Positions 29,776 to 39,074 of a DNA stretch of 64,000 bases are shown here, one piece after another. This DNA is from Actinomycetes bacterium (lineage in GTDB: Bacteria > Actinomycetota > Acidimicrobiia > Acidimicrobiales > JAMCPL01), in contig JAJZWU010000004.1 of the NCBI GenBank assembly GCA_021846515.1, forward strand, positions 33,382 through 97,381, written 5' to 3'. Each line of letters starts with the position of its first letter. Position 1 is the first letter of the stretch. The position numbers and the translations under genes are program-made. The notes below the pieces were generated by a model, which saw nothing but the letters and a program-made list of their open reading frames with translations, was not told the DNA's origin and ran no database searches.

Positions 29776-29964
29776 ATGAGTGGTGCATATCAGGTAGTAG
29801 TGGGAGACAGAGGGCGAGTGGTTATTCCCCAGGAACTAGCTACGCGATATGGTACGCTCAAATTTGAAAGACATTAACCCTTTGGATGAACTCTTGGCCG
29901 AACGGCGTGCCAACGCGCTGAGGGAGGAACTCGACTGAACGTGTTTGATGCTTTTGCAAGATAG
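29776..29964 (+). pseudogene. Decayed AbrB/MazE-type antitoxin plus truncated VapC (PIN) start
   Basis: MSGAYQVVVGDRGRVVIPQELATRYG... then, in another frame, DINPLDELLAERRANALREELD*, followed by VFDAFAR* (PIN-like N-terminus). Confidence 0.6.
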
Positions 29965-29970
29965 TTCCCG

Positions 29971-32037
29971 TCAGAGCTCAGCTTTTGCCAGATCAGCAAT
30001 CGTGAGTCCCAATTTTGCTGCTGCCGATTGAATGGAATCCGATATACCCTGAGCAGAGATCCCGGCTGATTCAAGAATCTGATCAGGCTTGCCGTGCTTA
30101 AGGTGTTCTCTTGGCAACCCTAGGCAGAGGTGATATGGCGGTCTGCTCCGGCTGTCGATTATGCTCAGGCTACCATCTGCACTTAGATCATTAACCGCAA
30201 CCATGCTACTATTTGCAGCCAGCCTGTCCGAATTAGCGGAAAGAAACAGATCCATAAGCGACTGGTACAGGTAACTGCCTGCGCCCCCATACTTTATTCC
30301 ATCCTCTACGGTTACGACCAGAGAGTGTCCCATGGCATCGGCAAGCATAGCCGCATCTGGTGGAAATACTGCCTGCACATCCCACAGGGTAGCGCTAATG
30401 CCCTGCTGCGATAGCAGTTTTAATGCTTCTTGGGCATACGGTACAACCTTACCAACGGCCATGATGCATACCTGACTGCCGTGGTTGAGTAGGCGGGCAT
30501 GTAGTCCATCAGTAGAAGGCTTTTCAAATTCAATGGGTGGTGTTTTTGGAAAACGAATAGCCACTGGCCCTCCCAGCTTATATGCTTCTTTCAACATTTG
30601 CTCTATATCTTCAGGACATGAGGGTGTCAAAATGGTCATACCGGGAATTGCGGTGAGCAGAGCAAGGTCATAAGCACCGTTATGGGAGGGGCCGTCATCT
30701 CCGGTAATCCCGGCACGATCCAGAGTCAGTATTACAGGAAGATTGTGCAGTGAAATATCCAGATTGGCCTGATCAAATGCCCTACTGAAAAATGTTGAGT
30801 ATATTGCCACCACGGGCCTCATGCCTACCATGGCCATTCCCCCTGCAGCGATCAGGGCGTGTTCCTCGGCAATACCAACGTCAAAGAAACGTTCAGGAAA
30901 TAAATCTTTGAAGGGCAATAGGCCGGTAGGTCCCGGCATGGCTGCTGTGATGGCGACGACCTCTTTGTGAAGTTTCCCCAATTCGACGAGGGCGTTGGAG
31001 AATGCCTCGGTATAGGTCTGGATATGAGACCTGTGGTTAAGAGCTTGCTGTGATGCAGCAGACGGGGCAGTGGAAGAAGTGGTAGATGAAATGGAGATGC
31101 CTGATGAGGCTGTGGATAAGGCATCATCTTCGTTGATCGTATTGGGTTTTACGTCATGAAGTCGCTGAATATTATCATTCTCCGCTGGAGCATATCCCTT
31201 ACCTTTCATGGTCAATACGTGTAATAAAATGGGACCTTGCCAGATAGATGCCCGCCTGAGAGCTTCTTCCAGTTGGGATAAATTGCTGGAATCAATGGGA
31301 CCTGCATACCTTATGCCCAGGGCCTCAAAGAATTGATGGGGAGCGGCCATTTCGCGCAATGCCGAGGTTACCCGGTGGATGGATTCGTATGCCGCATCAC
31401 CGATAGCAGGCATATTTTTTACAACTTGGCGAAACCTTTCACGAGTTTTCACGTAATTCGGGTAGAGTCTGAGAGAAGTAAGCCCGCTCGAAAGTCTGGA
31501 GATGGTTGGAGCGTACGATCTTCCGTTGTCGTTCAGCACGATCATTACCCGCTCCTGTGAGTGGCCTATGTTATTGAGAGCTTCATAGGCTATTCCACCG
31601 GTAAGCGATCCGTCTCCCACAACCGCGATAACTTTTCGATCGTCTGCCATTAGCCGCAGTGAGGCTGCCATACCATATGCATACGATAGTGCCGTAGAGG
31701 CATGTGAATTTTCTATCCAATCATGTGGTGATTCTGTTCGAGAAGGGTATCCTGACATGCCGCCGGGTTGCCTAAGGGTAGAGAACTCCCTTGTTCTGCC
31801 GGTAAGCAACTTATGAACATAGGCCTGATGACCGGTGTCAAAAAGAAGTATATCGCGTGGCGAGTTGAATACCCTATGGAGCGCGATAGTAAGTTCTACA
31901 ATTCCGAGGTTTGACCCCAGATGTCCACCGTTTTTGATTACCGTTGCTATGATAGTTTGGCGAATTTCTTCAGCCAACGTGATTAAATCATCATAGGAAA
32001 CAGTGCGCAGGTCGTCAGGGCTGTTGATTAGCTCCAG
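29971..32037 (-). CDS. dxs: 1-deoxy-D-xylulose-5-phosphate synthase
   Basis: GGHLGSNLGIVELTIALHRVF, DTGHQAYVHKLLTGR, AVVGDGSLTGGIAYEALNNIG, DRAGITGDDGPSHNGAYDLALL. Confidence 0.96.
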   Translation of the reverse strand: MELINSPDDLRTVSYDDLITLAEEIRQTIIATVIKNGGHLGSNLGIVELTIALHRVFNSPRDILLFDTGHQAYVHKLLTGRTREFSTLRQPGGMSGYPSRTESPHDWIENSHASTALSYAYGMAASLRLMADDRKVIAVVGDGSLTGGIAYEALNNIGHSQERVMIVLNDNGRSYAPTISRLSSGLTSLRLYPNYVKTRERFRQVVKNMPAIGDAAYESIHRVTSALREMAAPHQFFEALGIRYAGPIDSSNLSQLEEALRRASIWQGPILLHVLTMKGKGYAPAENDNIQRLHDVKPNTINEDDALSTASSGISISSTTSSTAPSAASQQALNHRSHIQTYTEAFSNALVELGKLHKEVVAITAAMPGPTGLLPFKDLFPERFFDVGIAEEHALIAAGGMAMVGMRPVVAIYSTFFSRAFDQANLDISLHNLPVILTLDRAGITGDDGPSHNGAYDLALLTAIPGMTILTPSCPEDIEQMLKEAYKLGGPVAIRFPKTPPIEFEKPSTDGLHARLLNHGSQVCIMAVGKVVPYAQEALKLLSQQGISATLWDVQAVFPPDAAMLADAMGHSLVVTVEDGIKYGGAGSYLYQSLMDLFLSANSDRLAANSSMVAVNDLSADGSLSIIDSRSRPPYHLCLGLPREHLKHGKPDQILESAGISAQGISDSIQSAAAKLGLTIADLAKAEL

Positions 32038-32167
32038 CATGTGCAAGTTCCAGTTTTGCAGTTTGTAATGCTCATAACTATAAGTTAGCGCGTTTGGCAT
32101 ATAGGGAATAATCGCCCCTGAATCGACCCTTATTGCCCAACGGTGACTCTCCGTGGCATGCCGTCAC

Positions 32168-33352
32168 TCAATAATGGTTCTTCGTGCTTGCTATACCTGC
32201 AGTGACGTCCTCGAGTTTGGAAATAAGTATTTTTATATCCTGTTCACGGGTTGCCCAACCTATTGAAACCCTCAATGTCGAATCGGCATCTATTCCAAGA
32301 GCAGAGAATCCGCTGGGAGGAGAGAACGGCTCTGCCGAGCACGACGAACCGGAGTGAACCGATATACCTTCTTTGTCCAGTCCGATCAACACAGCTTCAG
32401 CCCTGACGCCGCGCAATGAAACCAATAGGTAGTTGGAAGCCATATTGTAATCGAATGAGAGTAAATCCATATACGGACTCTGCTCAACGAATATACGCAG
32501 CGGTTTCAATAACTCACGGTAATTTTCCAGCTCCGAAGCAATAAGGTTGCCTTCTGACAACTGGCGGCAAACAGCGCCAAAGGCATGAATGCCCAGGTAA
32601 TTCTCCATGCCGGCTCTTCTCATGCGCTCTTGAGAAGCACCTACAATGATCGGCTTAACTCGAATATTCCGCTTGACAATCAATGCACCGGCACCTGGAA
32701 ATGCACCCAGCTTATGTGCCGTCATGCTCACGTAATCTGCATCACGCAATCTCCCTTCGAGCAGCTCATAGCCGACACCATTGCAGGCATCTACATGAAC
32801 GGGAGTTTCAAATTGCCTACATATGTCAATTATCTCTTGAAATGGCTGGACGGCGCCAGTTTCATGATTGATTACCTGGCAGTTTACCATGCCCACAGTG
32901 ACCTTCTTGCGCCTGAAATCTACAAGTATACTTCGTAATGCGTCTATATCTGGCTGTGCTGTAGCTGAATTGATTGGGACGTAGTGTGGAGTTCCCCATA
33001 GCTTTGCTGCCAGCCGAACCGACGAGTGATCAAGCTCGGTACACAAAATTGCATTCCTGGGTTCATCAGAATTATGACGAGCGGCATTGTATACAGCCAA
33101 GTTGACCGCCTCGGTACCTGAAGAGGTAAAGACTACATTGCGTGCTTTGGCGCCCATAAGACCACCCACGTCTTCACGGGCATGTTCTATGCACTCTCTT
33201 ATTGCCATTGCTTCATAGTAGTTGCGCGATGGATCGCCAAACTCTCCCATATCAAGAAGTTCAGCTATAGCATTAACTGCTACATTACGAGGTGGAGATG
33301 TAGATGCATAATCGAGATAGATACGATCCAATTTCTCATGCTGATAGGCCAT
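32168..33352 (-). CDS. Cysteine desulfurase family protein (NifS/IscS-like)
   Basis: IYLDYASTSPPRNVAVNAI, VFTSSGTEAVNLAVYNAAR, SMTAHKLGAFPGAGALIV (PLP Lys), SVHSGSSCSAEPFSPPSG. Confidence 0.93.
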   Translation of the reverse strand: MAYQHEKLDRIYLDYASTSPPRNVAVNAIAELLDMGEFGDPSRNYYEAMAIRECIEHAREDVGGLMGAKARNVVFTSSGTEAVNLAVYNAARHNSDEPRNAILCTELDHSSVRLAAKLWGTPHYVPINSATAQPDIDALRSILVDFRRKKVTVGMVNCQVINHETGAVQPFQEIIDICRQFETPVHVDACNGVGYELLEGRLRDADYVSMTAHKLGAFPGAGALIVKRNIRVKPIIVGASQERMRRAGMENYLGIHAFGAVCRQLSEGNLIASELENYRELLKPLRIFVEQSPYMDLLSFDYNMASNYLLVSLRGVRAEAVLIGLDKEGISVHSGSSCSAEPFSPPSGFSALGIDADSTLRVSIGWATREQDIKILISKLEDVTAGIASTKNHY

Positions 33353-33421
33353 GCACCATTTTAACCCAGTGAGTAAAACTGCGGTTATTTTATGCCGCGC
33401 ACCGAGTACCGACAAGGCATG

Positions 33422-35959
33422 TCATTCCGCGGCGATGGCCGCCAGGACATCCAACTTTGCCGCCCGGCGGGCCGGCCAACTGGCGGCCACAAGTCCGAGC
33501 AGAACCGAGATGACCAAGAAGGCCACCATACTTGGCACGGGTACTACGATATCAGTGATCCCACTTGATTGAAGCGAATAAGCCAGGGCTATGCCGATGC
33601 CCGTTCCTACAATAATGCCGATAATAGCTCCGAACATGGAAAGGATTACCGATTCGCTCCGGATCATGGTACGAACTTGTCTCCTTTTCATACCAACAGC
33701 ACGAAGCAGCCCAATCTCGTGGGTGCGCTCAAAAACTGACAATACCAGCATATTCGCTATCCCTATTAACGCTATGAGTACCGCTAAAGCCAACAAGGCA
33801 TAGACCAATCCAAGCAACTTGTCGATCTGAGCCAGTTGGGACTTTTCGAACTGTGTTCTGGTTTGAACCCATACATTTGGATAGGGTACCAGCACATGCT
33901 CGATTTTTTGCTGAACCGCCGGATGGCCATTGGTCTTCAATAACACTGCAGTCGGAAGTGGGTTCTGATAATGATGCAGGTAAAATGAATTGCTTACAAG
34001 GTAGCTCCCGATAAGCGAGTTTGGTTGATAGATCCCGCCAATGCGCATCGTTGAGCGACCTGTAAGTGCAAATTTAACCGGAACCTTATCGCCGACCGAA
34101 AGGTGATCGGACTTGGACGTAGAGGAGCTAATGAGCAAGTCGCCAGAGGAAAGTGCCTGGGAGGTACCTGCTACTATATGTAGGACTACTGTACCGGCCA
34201 AATGGTGGGTCGACACTGACTCAAGAGTCTCTAAGGTATGCCGGAATCTAAACTGGCCAGTCAGAGGCGTGCCGCCGTAGATCATGTCCGTCGAAACAAC
34301 ACCGGGTATAGTAGACACTGCCTTCGGTATTGCAGAGCTAAATCCGACTGATGCTACACTGCTTGTCCTACTTGAAACGATCAAATTAGCGGTAACGGCG
34401 TTATCCACGCTGCTGGTAGCTGTTCCGGACATTGATGCACCAAGAACTGCAACGGCAGATACGACCGCTAAACCGACCATAAGAGCAGAAGCGGTTTGTG
34501 CGGTGCGTCTTGGGTTGCGCATAGAGTTTTCATGACCCAGCTTGCCTGCCACTCCCAAGGTTCGAACGAGAAAACTCCCTATTACATTTGCAAAAGGACG
34601 GGAAAGCGCTGGAGCAAGCATTGCCACGCCAATGAAAATACTTAGTGCACCAATACCCACAAATAAGATGGTCGATAGCACGAGCCCAAGTCCAAGAGCA
34701 GCCATACCGAGCAAAGAAACGAAAGCTCCCCATATAAAACGGTGGTGAAACAACAGGCTATCTGATTGCTGGCCGCCCATAGCAATGACCGGAGAAATCC
34801 GTGTGGCACGATGGGCTGGAATGATGGCTGCGATCACCGTCACTCCCATACCGCCTATAATCGACACAACAATGGTACGCGCGGCAATAACCGGAGTTCC
34901 AGAAGGAAGCGAGATGCCAAATCCTCTCAAAAGCACCTCGATACCGATAGCAGCAAGCACACCCAGACCAAGACCGGCAAGGGACGAGAAGAGTCCCAGG
35001 ATCGCGGCCTCCAGAAGCACTGAACTAAATACTTGTCTACGGCTCGCGCCGACAATACGCAGGAGCGCCAGTTCCCGTATTCGCTGGCTTACAATTATAG
35101 AAAAAGTGTTTAGTATAGTAAATGCACCGACAAAGAGAGAAATAAGGGCAAAAATAAGCAGAACCGTCGAGAAAAACGAAAGTCCCTGATCAATAACCGT
35201 GGTCTCTTCATTTACAACAGTTTGACGCGTTGCCACATCCACACCACGAGGAAGAATGCGATCTATGCTTCGTTCGACAACGGCCTTGTTCGCATTCGGA
35301 GCTGCAACCACGTAAATGTCGTTAAATAGACCGGTCTCTCCAAAGATTGACTGAGCAGTGGGAGTATTAAATCCGGCTAAGGTTGCCCCAGCCAGATTAG
35401 TGGCAGCACCAAAACGGGTGATGCCAGTTATTGTAAAGGTTCTCGGTGGACCGGCAAGAAGTATTCTGACCTGCTGACCCACCTTGAAGTGGTATTTCTG
35501 TGCAGTAGCTGCATCCATAACGACATCGTTAGAGGTCGTAGGCATTCTGCCTTCTGCTACATGTAAATAGGATATATGAGAATTGAGGGCAAGGGACACC
35601 CCTATGGTGGGGGCACCACTATTCGATATAGCCTTACCTTTGTGTGATACAAACTGCGCATAGCCTATTACGGAACCACTGGCATACTTGACACCCGGTA
35701 CTTTCTTGATTTTGGGAAGAAGCGACTCAGGAATAGGATTGCGTACCGCTCCTCCAGCATCGTTGAGCTGGGCAACGCCGCGCACCTGAAAATCGAACCC
35801 CTGGTATACATTACTGAAAATCGACGCGAAAGTACTATGCAGAGTGTCATTTAATATGTATGTTCCAGAGACAAAGGTGACTCCAAGTATTATAGCAATA
35901 GCAGTCAGAGCTAGACGCATCTTGTGTGCAAGAATGCCTTTTACGGTTATCCTCCACAC
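33422..35959 (-). CDS. ABC transporter permease (FtsX/MacB family)
   Basis: Two FtsX-like domains (SLFVGAFTILNTFSIIVSQRIRELALLRIVGASRRQV; GIANMLVLSVFERTHEIGLLRAVGMKRRQVRTMI). Confidence 0.95.
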   Translation of the reverse strand: MWRITVKGILAHKMRLALTAIAIILGVTFVSGTYILNDTLHSTFASIFSNVYQGFDFQVRGVAQLNDAGGAVRNPIPESLLPKIKKVPGVKYASGSVIGYAQFVSHKGKAISNSGAPTIGVSLALNSHISYLHVAEGRMPTTSNDVVMDAATAQKYHFKVGQQVRILLAGPPRTFTITGITRFGAATNLAGATLAGFNTPTAQSIFGETGLFNDIYVVAAPNANKAVVERSIDRILPRGVDVATRQTVVNEETTVIDQGLSFFSTVLLIFALISLFVGAFTILNTFSIIVSQRIRELALLRIVGASRRQVFSSVLLEAAILGLFSSLAGLGLGVLAAIGIEVLLRGFGISLPSGTPVIAARTIVVSIIGGMGVTVIAAIIPAHRATRISPVIAMGGQQSDSLLFHHRFIWGAFVSLLGMAALGLGLVLSTILFVGIGALSIFIGVAMLAPALSRPFANVIGSFLVRTLGVAGKLGHENSMRNPRRTAQTASALMVGLAVVSAVAVLGASMSGTATSSVDNAVTANLIVSSRTSSVASVGFSSAIPKAVSTIPGVVSTDMIYGGTPLTGQFRFRHTLETLESVSTHHLAGTVVLHIVAGTSQALSSGDLLISSSTSKSDHLSVGDKVPVKFALTGRSTMRIGGIYQPNSLIGSYLVSNSFYLHHYQNPLPTAVLLKTNGHPAVQQKIEHVLVPYPNVWVQTRTQFEKSQLAQIDKLLGLVYALLALAVLIALIGIANMLVLSVFERTHEIGLLRAVGMKRRQVRTMIRSESVILSMFGAIIGIIVGTGIGIALAYSLQSSGITDIVVPVPSMVAFLVISVLLGLVAASWPARRAAKLDVLAAIAAE

Positions 35960-35960
35960 G

Positions 35961-36731
35961 TCAGCTTGCCAGGTTCCTCATTTGCTCAAGAACCGAATCG
36001 GCAGTGGGGTGTTCGAGACTACCAACCACATTTCCGTCGGCTAAAAAGACGACTCGATCTGCATATACTGCGCTTCGTGGATCGTGGGTAACCATTACTA
36101 TAGACTGGTGCAGCTCGTCTACCGACATACGTAGAAACGACAAGACTCCGGTAGAGGTATTTGAATCGAGATTCCCGGTTGGTTCGTCGGCAAATACAAG
36201 ATCTGGCCGATTGATAAGTGCACGGGCACATGCGATTCGTTGTTGTTGACCTCCTGAAAGTTCACTTGGATGCCTGGCAAGCCAATCACCAATTCCAATT
36301 TGTCCCACCAAGTAATCAAACCAATCCTTATCGGCTTTCTTGCCGGCAAGATCAAGGGGCAATGTGAGGTTCTCAGCTGCAGTCAGAGTCGGTACAAGGT
36401 TGAAAGATTGAAAAACAAAGCCCACCCGATCACGGCGTAATTGAGTCAATTCTACATCGTTCAGACCGCTGATATCTATACCCCCGATAAATGACTTGCC
36501 CGAAGTGGGGCTGTCCAGACCGGCCATACAATGCATAAGTGTGGATTTTCCTGATCCCGACGGGCCCATAACCGCAGTAAAGCGACTCTGCTCAAACGCT
36601 ATAGTAACGTTGGCCAGAGCGTTGACTGCGGTCTGGCCTGTTCCGTAGATCTTATGTAAATCTACCGCATGTGCTGCGGGAGTAGGAGATATATCGTTCA
36701 AAGGCTTTTCAGGGGAAACAAAGGTATTCAT
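35961..36731 (-). CDS. ABC transporter ATP-binding protein (MacB/LolD-like)
   Basis: FTAVMGPSGSGKSTLMHCMAGLD, LSGGQQQRIACARALINRPDLVFADEPTGNLDSNT. Confidence 0.96.
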   Translation of the reverse strand: MNTFVSPEKPLNDISPTPAAHAVDLHKIYGTGQTAVNALANVTIAFEQSRFTAVMGPSGSGKSTLMHCMAGLDSPTSGKSFIGGIDISGLNDVELTQLRRDRVGFVFQSFNLVPTLTAAENLTLPLDLAGKKADKDWFDYLVGQIGIGDWLARHPSELSGGQQQRIACARALINRPDLVFADEPTGNLDSNTSTGVLSFLRMSVDELHQSIVMVTHDPRSAVYADRVVFLADGNVVGSLEHPTADSVLEQMRNLAS

Positions 36732-37061
36732 GATGGTATTATCCAATGCTAGCAGACGAGGTTTCAAGTCAATCTCTCTTCGTGGTATTTCGCGAAAAAC
36801 ACCAATCACCTGGCGCCAGCGAGTGCTCCTTCTTCTCTGAAGGGCAAGCTGACTGCAGTGGCAAGGACTGCATGTGATGAGGAACGTCTCTTCTCGACCG
36901 GTGAAACCTGGAAGGTCTCATGACTACCGTCCCTTTGGTAGTTATCACGGCAGCCAAAAATCAGGATATGATGTGAAAATGAACAATCCAATAAAGTCCA
37001 AGATGGACTTAGTCTTCCAGCGAATAATTACGGTTTCCGAAGCTACTGAGGCTATTAGCTG

Positions 37062-37901
37062 ATGTCCATTACAGACAAGGACTCCCCTACCAGGATAATT
37101 GCCATATCGTCCGGCAAGGGAGGAGTCGGCAAATCTACAGTATCAATCAATCTGGCGCTGGCTATGGCAGAACGTTCGTTAAGTGTGGGATTGCTGGATG
37201 CCGATATATACGGCTCTTCGTTGACCAATATGTTGAGCACGAACGAGCAACAACTTACCTCTCATGCCGATAGTTTGGCGCCGCCAATAATTCATGGCAT
37301 AAAATGCCTGTCGATGTCCATGCTGGTAGAAAACAACCAGCCGATTATATGGCGGGGTCCTATGCTCCATGGGATATTACAGCAATTCCTAACTGATGTA
37401 GACTGGGGCGATATTGATTATTTAATAATTGATATGCCTCCCGGCACGGGAGATGTTTTACTGTCGCTTACGGAACTACTGCCACGAATGGAGGTCGTAC
37501 TTGTAACCACCCCCAAACACGATGCACGCGTCATAGCATCCAGAGCTGCTGCCGCATCCATCAAGCTAAAGATCAAGCTTCAGGGCGTGGTCGAAAATAT
37601 GTCCTGGCTTACCGGTCATGATGGTACAAAATACACCCTATTTGGTCAGGGCGGTGGCCAGAGACTCGCAGACGAGTACTCTGTCCCCTTGCTGGCGCAG
37701 ATTCCACTCTATTACAACTCAGATGAAAAAAGCCTAGAGAATAACCGCTCAGAGGATGGTCATAAAACCGACCCCACAACCAAACCGATTATGCTAAGTG
37801 CCCCTGAAAATGAGGTAGCCAATACGTACAGAACTCTCTCAGAGAAAATAACTGCGATGAAGCCCTCCAAGATACGTAAGAGAGAATTGCGAATCAACTA
37901 A
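37062..37901 (+). CDS. Mrp/NBP35 family Fe-S carrier ATPase
   Basis: IAISSGKGGVGKSTVSINLALAMA, GLLDADIYGSSL, WRGPMLHGILQQFLTDVDWGDIDYLIIDMPPGTGDVLLSL. Confidence 0.94.
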   Translation: MSITDKDSPTRIIAISSGKGGVGKSTVSINLALAMAERSLSVGLLDADIYGSSLTNMLSTNEQQLTSHADSLAPPIIHGIKCLSMSMLVENNQPIIWRGPMLHGILQQFLTDVDWGDIDYLIIDMPPGTGDVLLSLTELLPRMEVVLVTTPKHDARVIASRAAAASIKLKIKLQGVVENMSWLTGHDGTKYTLFGQGGGQRLADEYSVPLLAQIPLYYNSDEKSLENNRSEDGHKTDPTTKPIMLSAPENEVANTYRTLSEKITAMKPSKIRKRELRIN

Positions 37902-37979
37902 CCATCATCAACGTGTACGTTTATTCGACCCCTATGTTTTCGCCTTTATGGGCAAAGTGTAGCGGGAATCTGCTAAAAA

Positions 37980-39005
37980 TCACGAACGGGTAACATCTTT
38001 TAATGCCTCCCCGGCCAACTCTATATCTTCAGTGTTAACGGGATTGGGAAAGTTGAAAATAAGGCCATCCAGACCGGCATCGAGATACTCCCTGCACTTC
38101 TCTGCAACGGTCGGCGGGTCTCCCCACACAACAGTAGAAAGCTGCGCATCATCATAGCCACGAACCCGTGCCAGTGTTTCCAGCCTATCCTTTGCCTCAT
38201 TTGTATTTTCGGCGATCACTAGCGCGCTCAGTCTTGTCTTGCATATCTCGGAAGGATCCCTACCTACACGTTCACAATGCCCTGCCAACACATCAAGTTT
38301 GCGTCTTATCATTGCCACATCCCCAAACACGTTACATGCATCTGCATACATTGCGGTAATTTTGAGCGTGCGCTGCTCACCCCCGCCCCCCACAAGAATA
38401 GGGGGTCCACCAGATTGAACCGGCCTGGGAAAATTAAATGCCTCATGAATCGAAAAATGCTTACCTTCAAAGCTGGGAGCATCTTGGCTAAACATCAACT
38501 TGCAAATCTGTACTGCTTCTTCAAGCATACCCATGCGCTGGGCAACGGGTGGAAAATCAACTCCATAGCTCGAATGTTCCACATCGTGCCAGGCTGCTCC
38601 TATACCCAGTATGGCTCTTCCCGAAGACACCACATCCAGGGTAGTTACAATTTTTGCCAGTATGGCTGGATTCCGGTACGTGACCCCGGAGACCAGGGTT
38701 CCCACATGAATAGTAGAGGTACGGGCAGCCACTCCACCCAAAAGGGTATATGCCTCGGGCATGGGTTCAGTTGCTTGGTCGACCATTGGTATCTGGCGAT
38801 AGTGATCCATTACAAAAAAGGAATCAAATCCCACTCTTTCCGCGGTAGTGGCCACGGTTACCAGATTCTCGAACAAACCATTCCGAGTTCCATTGGTATC
38901 ACGCCTGACAATCGTATCGGGGTTATCGGTACCACCCACCGTAGTACCGCCAACAGCAAAAGAAAAATTGGGCACCTGAATGCCTAAACGAACTGGAGCA
39001 ATCAT
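37980..39005 (-). CDS. LLM-class (probably F420-dependent) oxidoreductase
   Basis: AERVGFDSFFVMDHYRQIP, GTLVSGVTYRNPAILAKIVTTLDVVSSGRAILGIGAAWHDVEH, GGPPILVGGGGEQRTLKI. Confidence 0.92.
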   Translation of the reverse strand: MIAPVRLGIQVPNFSFAVGGTTVGGTDNPDTIVRRDTNGTRNGLFENLVTVATTAERVGFDSFFVMDHYRQIPMVDQATEPMPEAYTLLGGVAARTSTIHVGTLVSGVTYRNPAILAKIVTTLDVVSSGRAILGIGAAWHDVEHSSYGVDFPPVAQRMGMLEEAVQICKLMFSQDAPSFEGKHFSIHEAFNFPRPVQSGGPPILVGGGGEQRTLKITAMYADACNVFGDVAMIRRKLDVLAGHCERVGRDPSEICKTRLSALVIAENTNEAKDRLETLARVRGYDDAQLSTVVWGDPPTVAEKCREYLDAGLDGLIFNFPNPVNTEDIELAGEALKDVTRS

Positions 39006-39074
39006 AATGACATCTTAGCGGTTCACACCATAAAGTTTAGCGCACACATGCCTTAACCCTTCACAATTAAGCTT

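Noticed and set aside
31111-31119. Exact TGTGGATAA DnaA box
   Set aside because: Single isolated copy inside the dxs coding sequence; expected by chance.
38277-38987. 236-aa + strand ORF
   Set aside because: Entirely antisense to the well-supported LLM oxidoreductase; composition is Cys/His-rich shadow translation.
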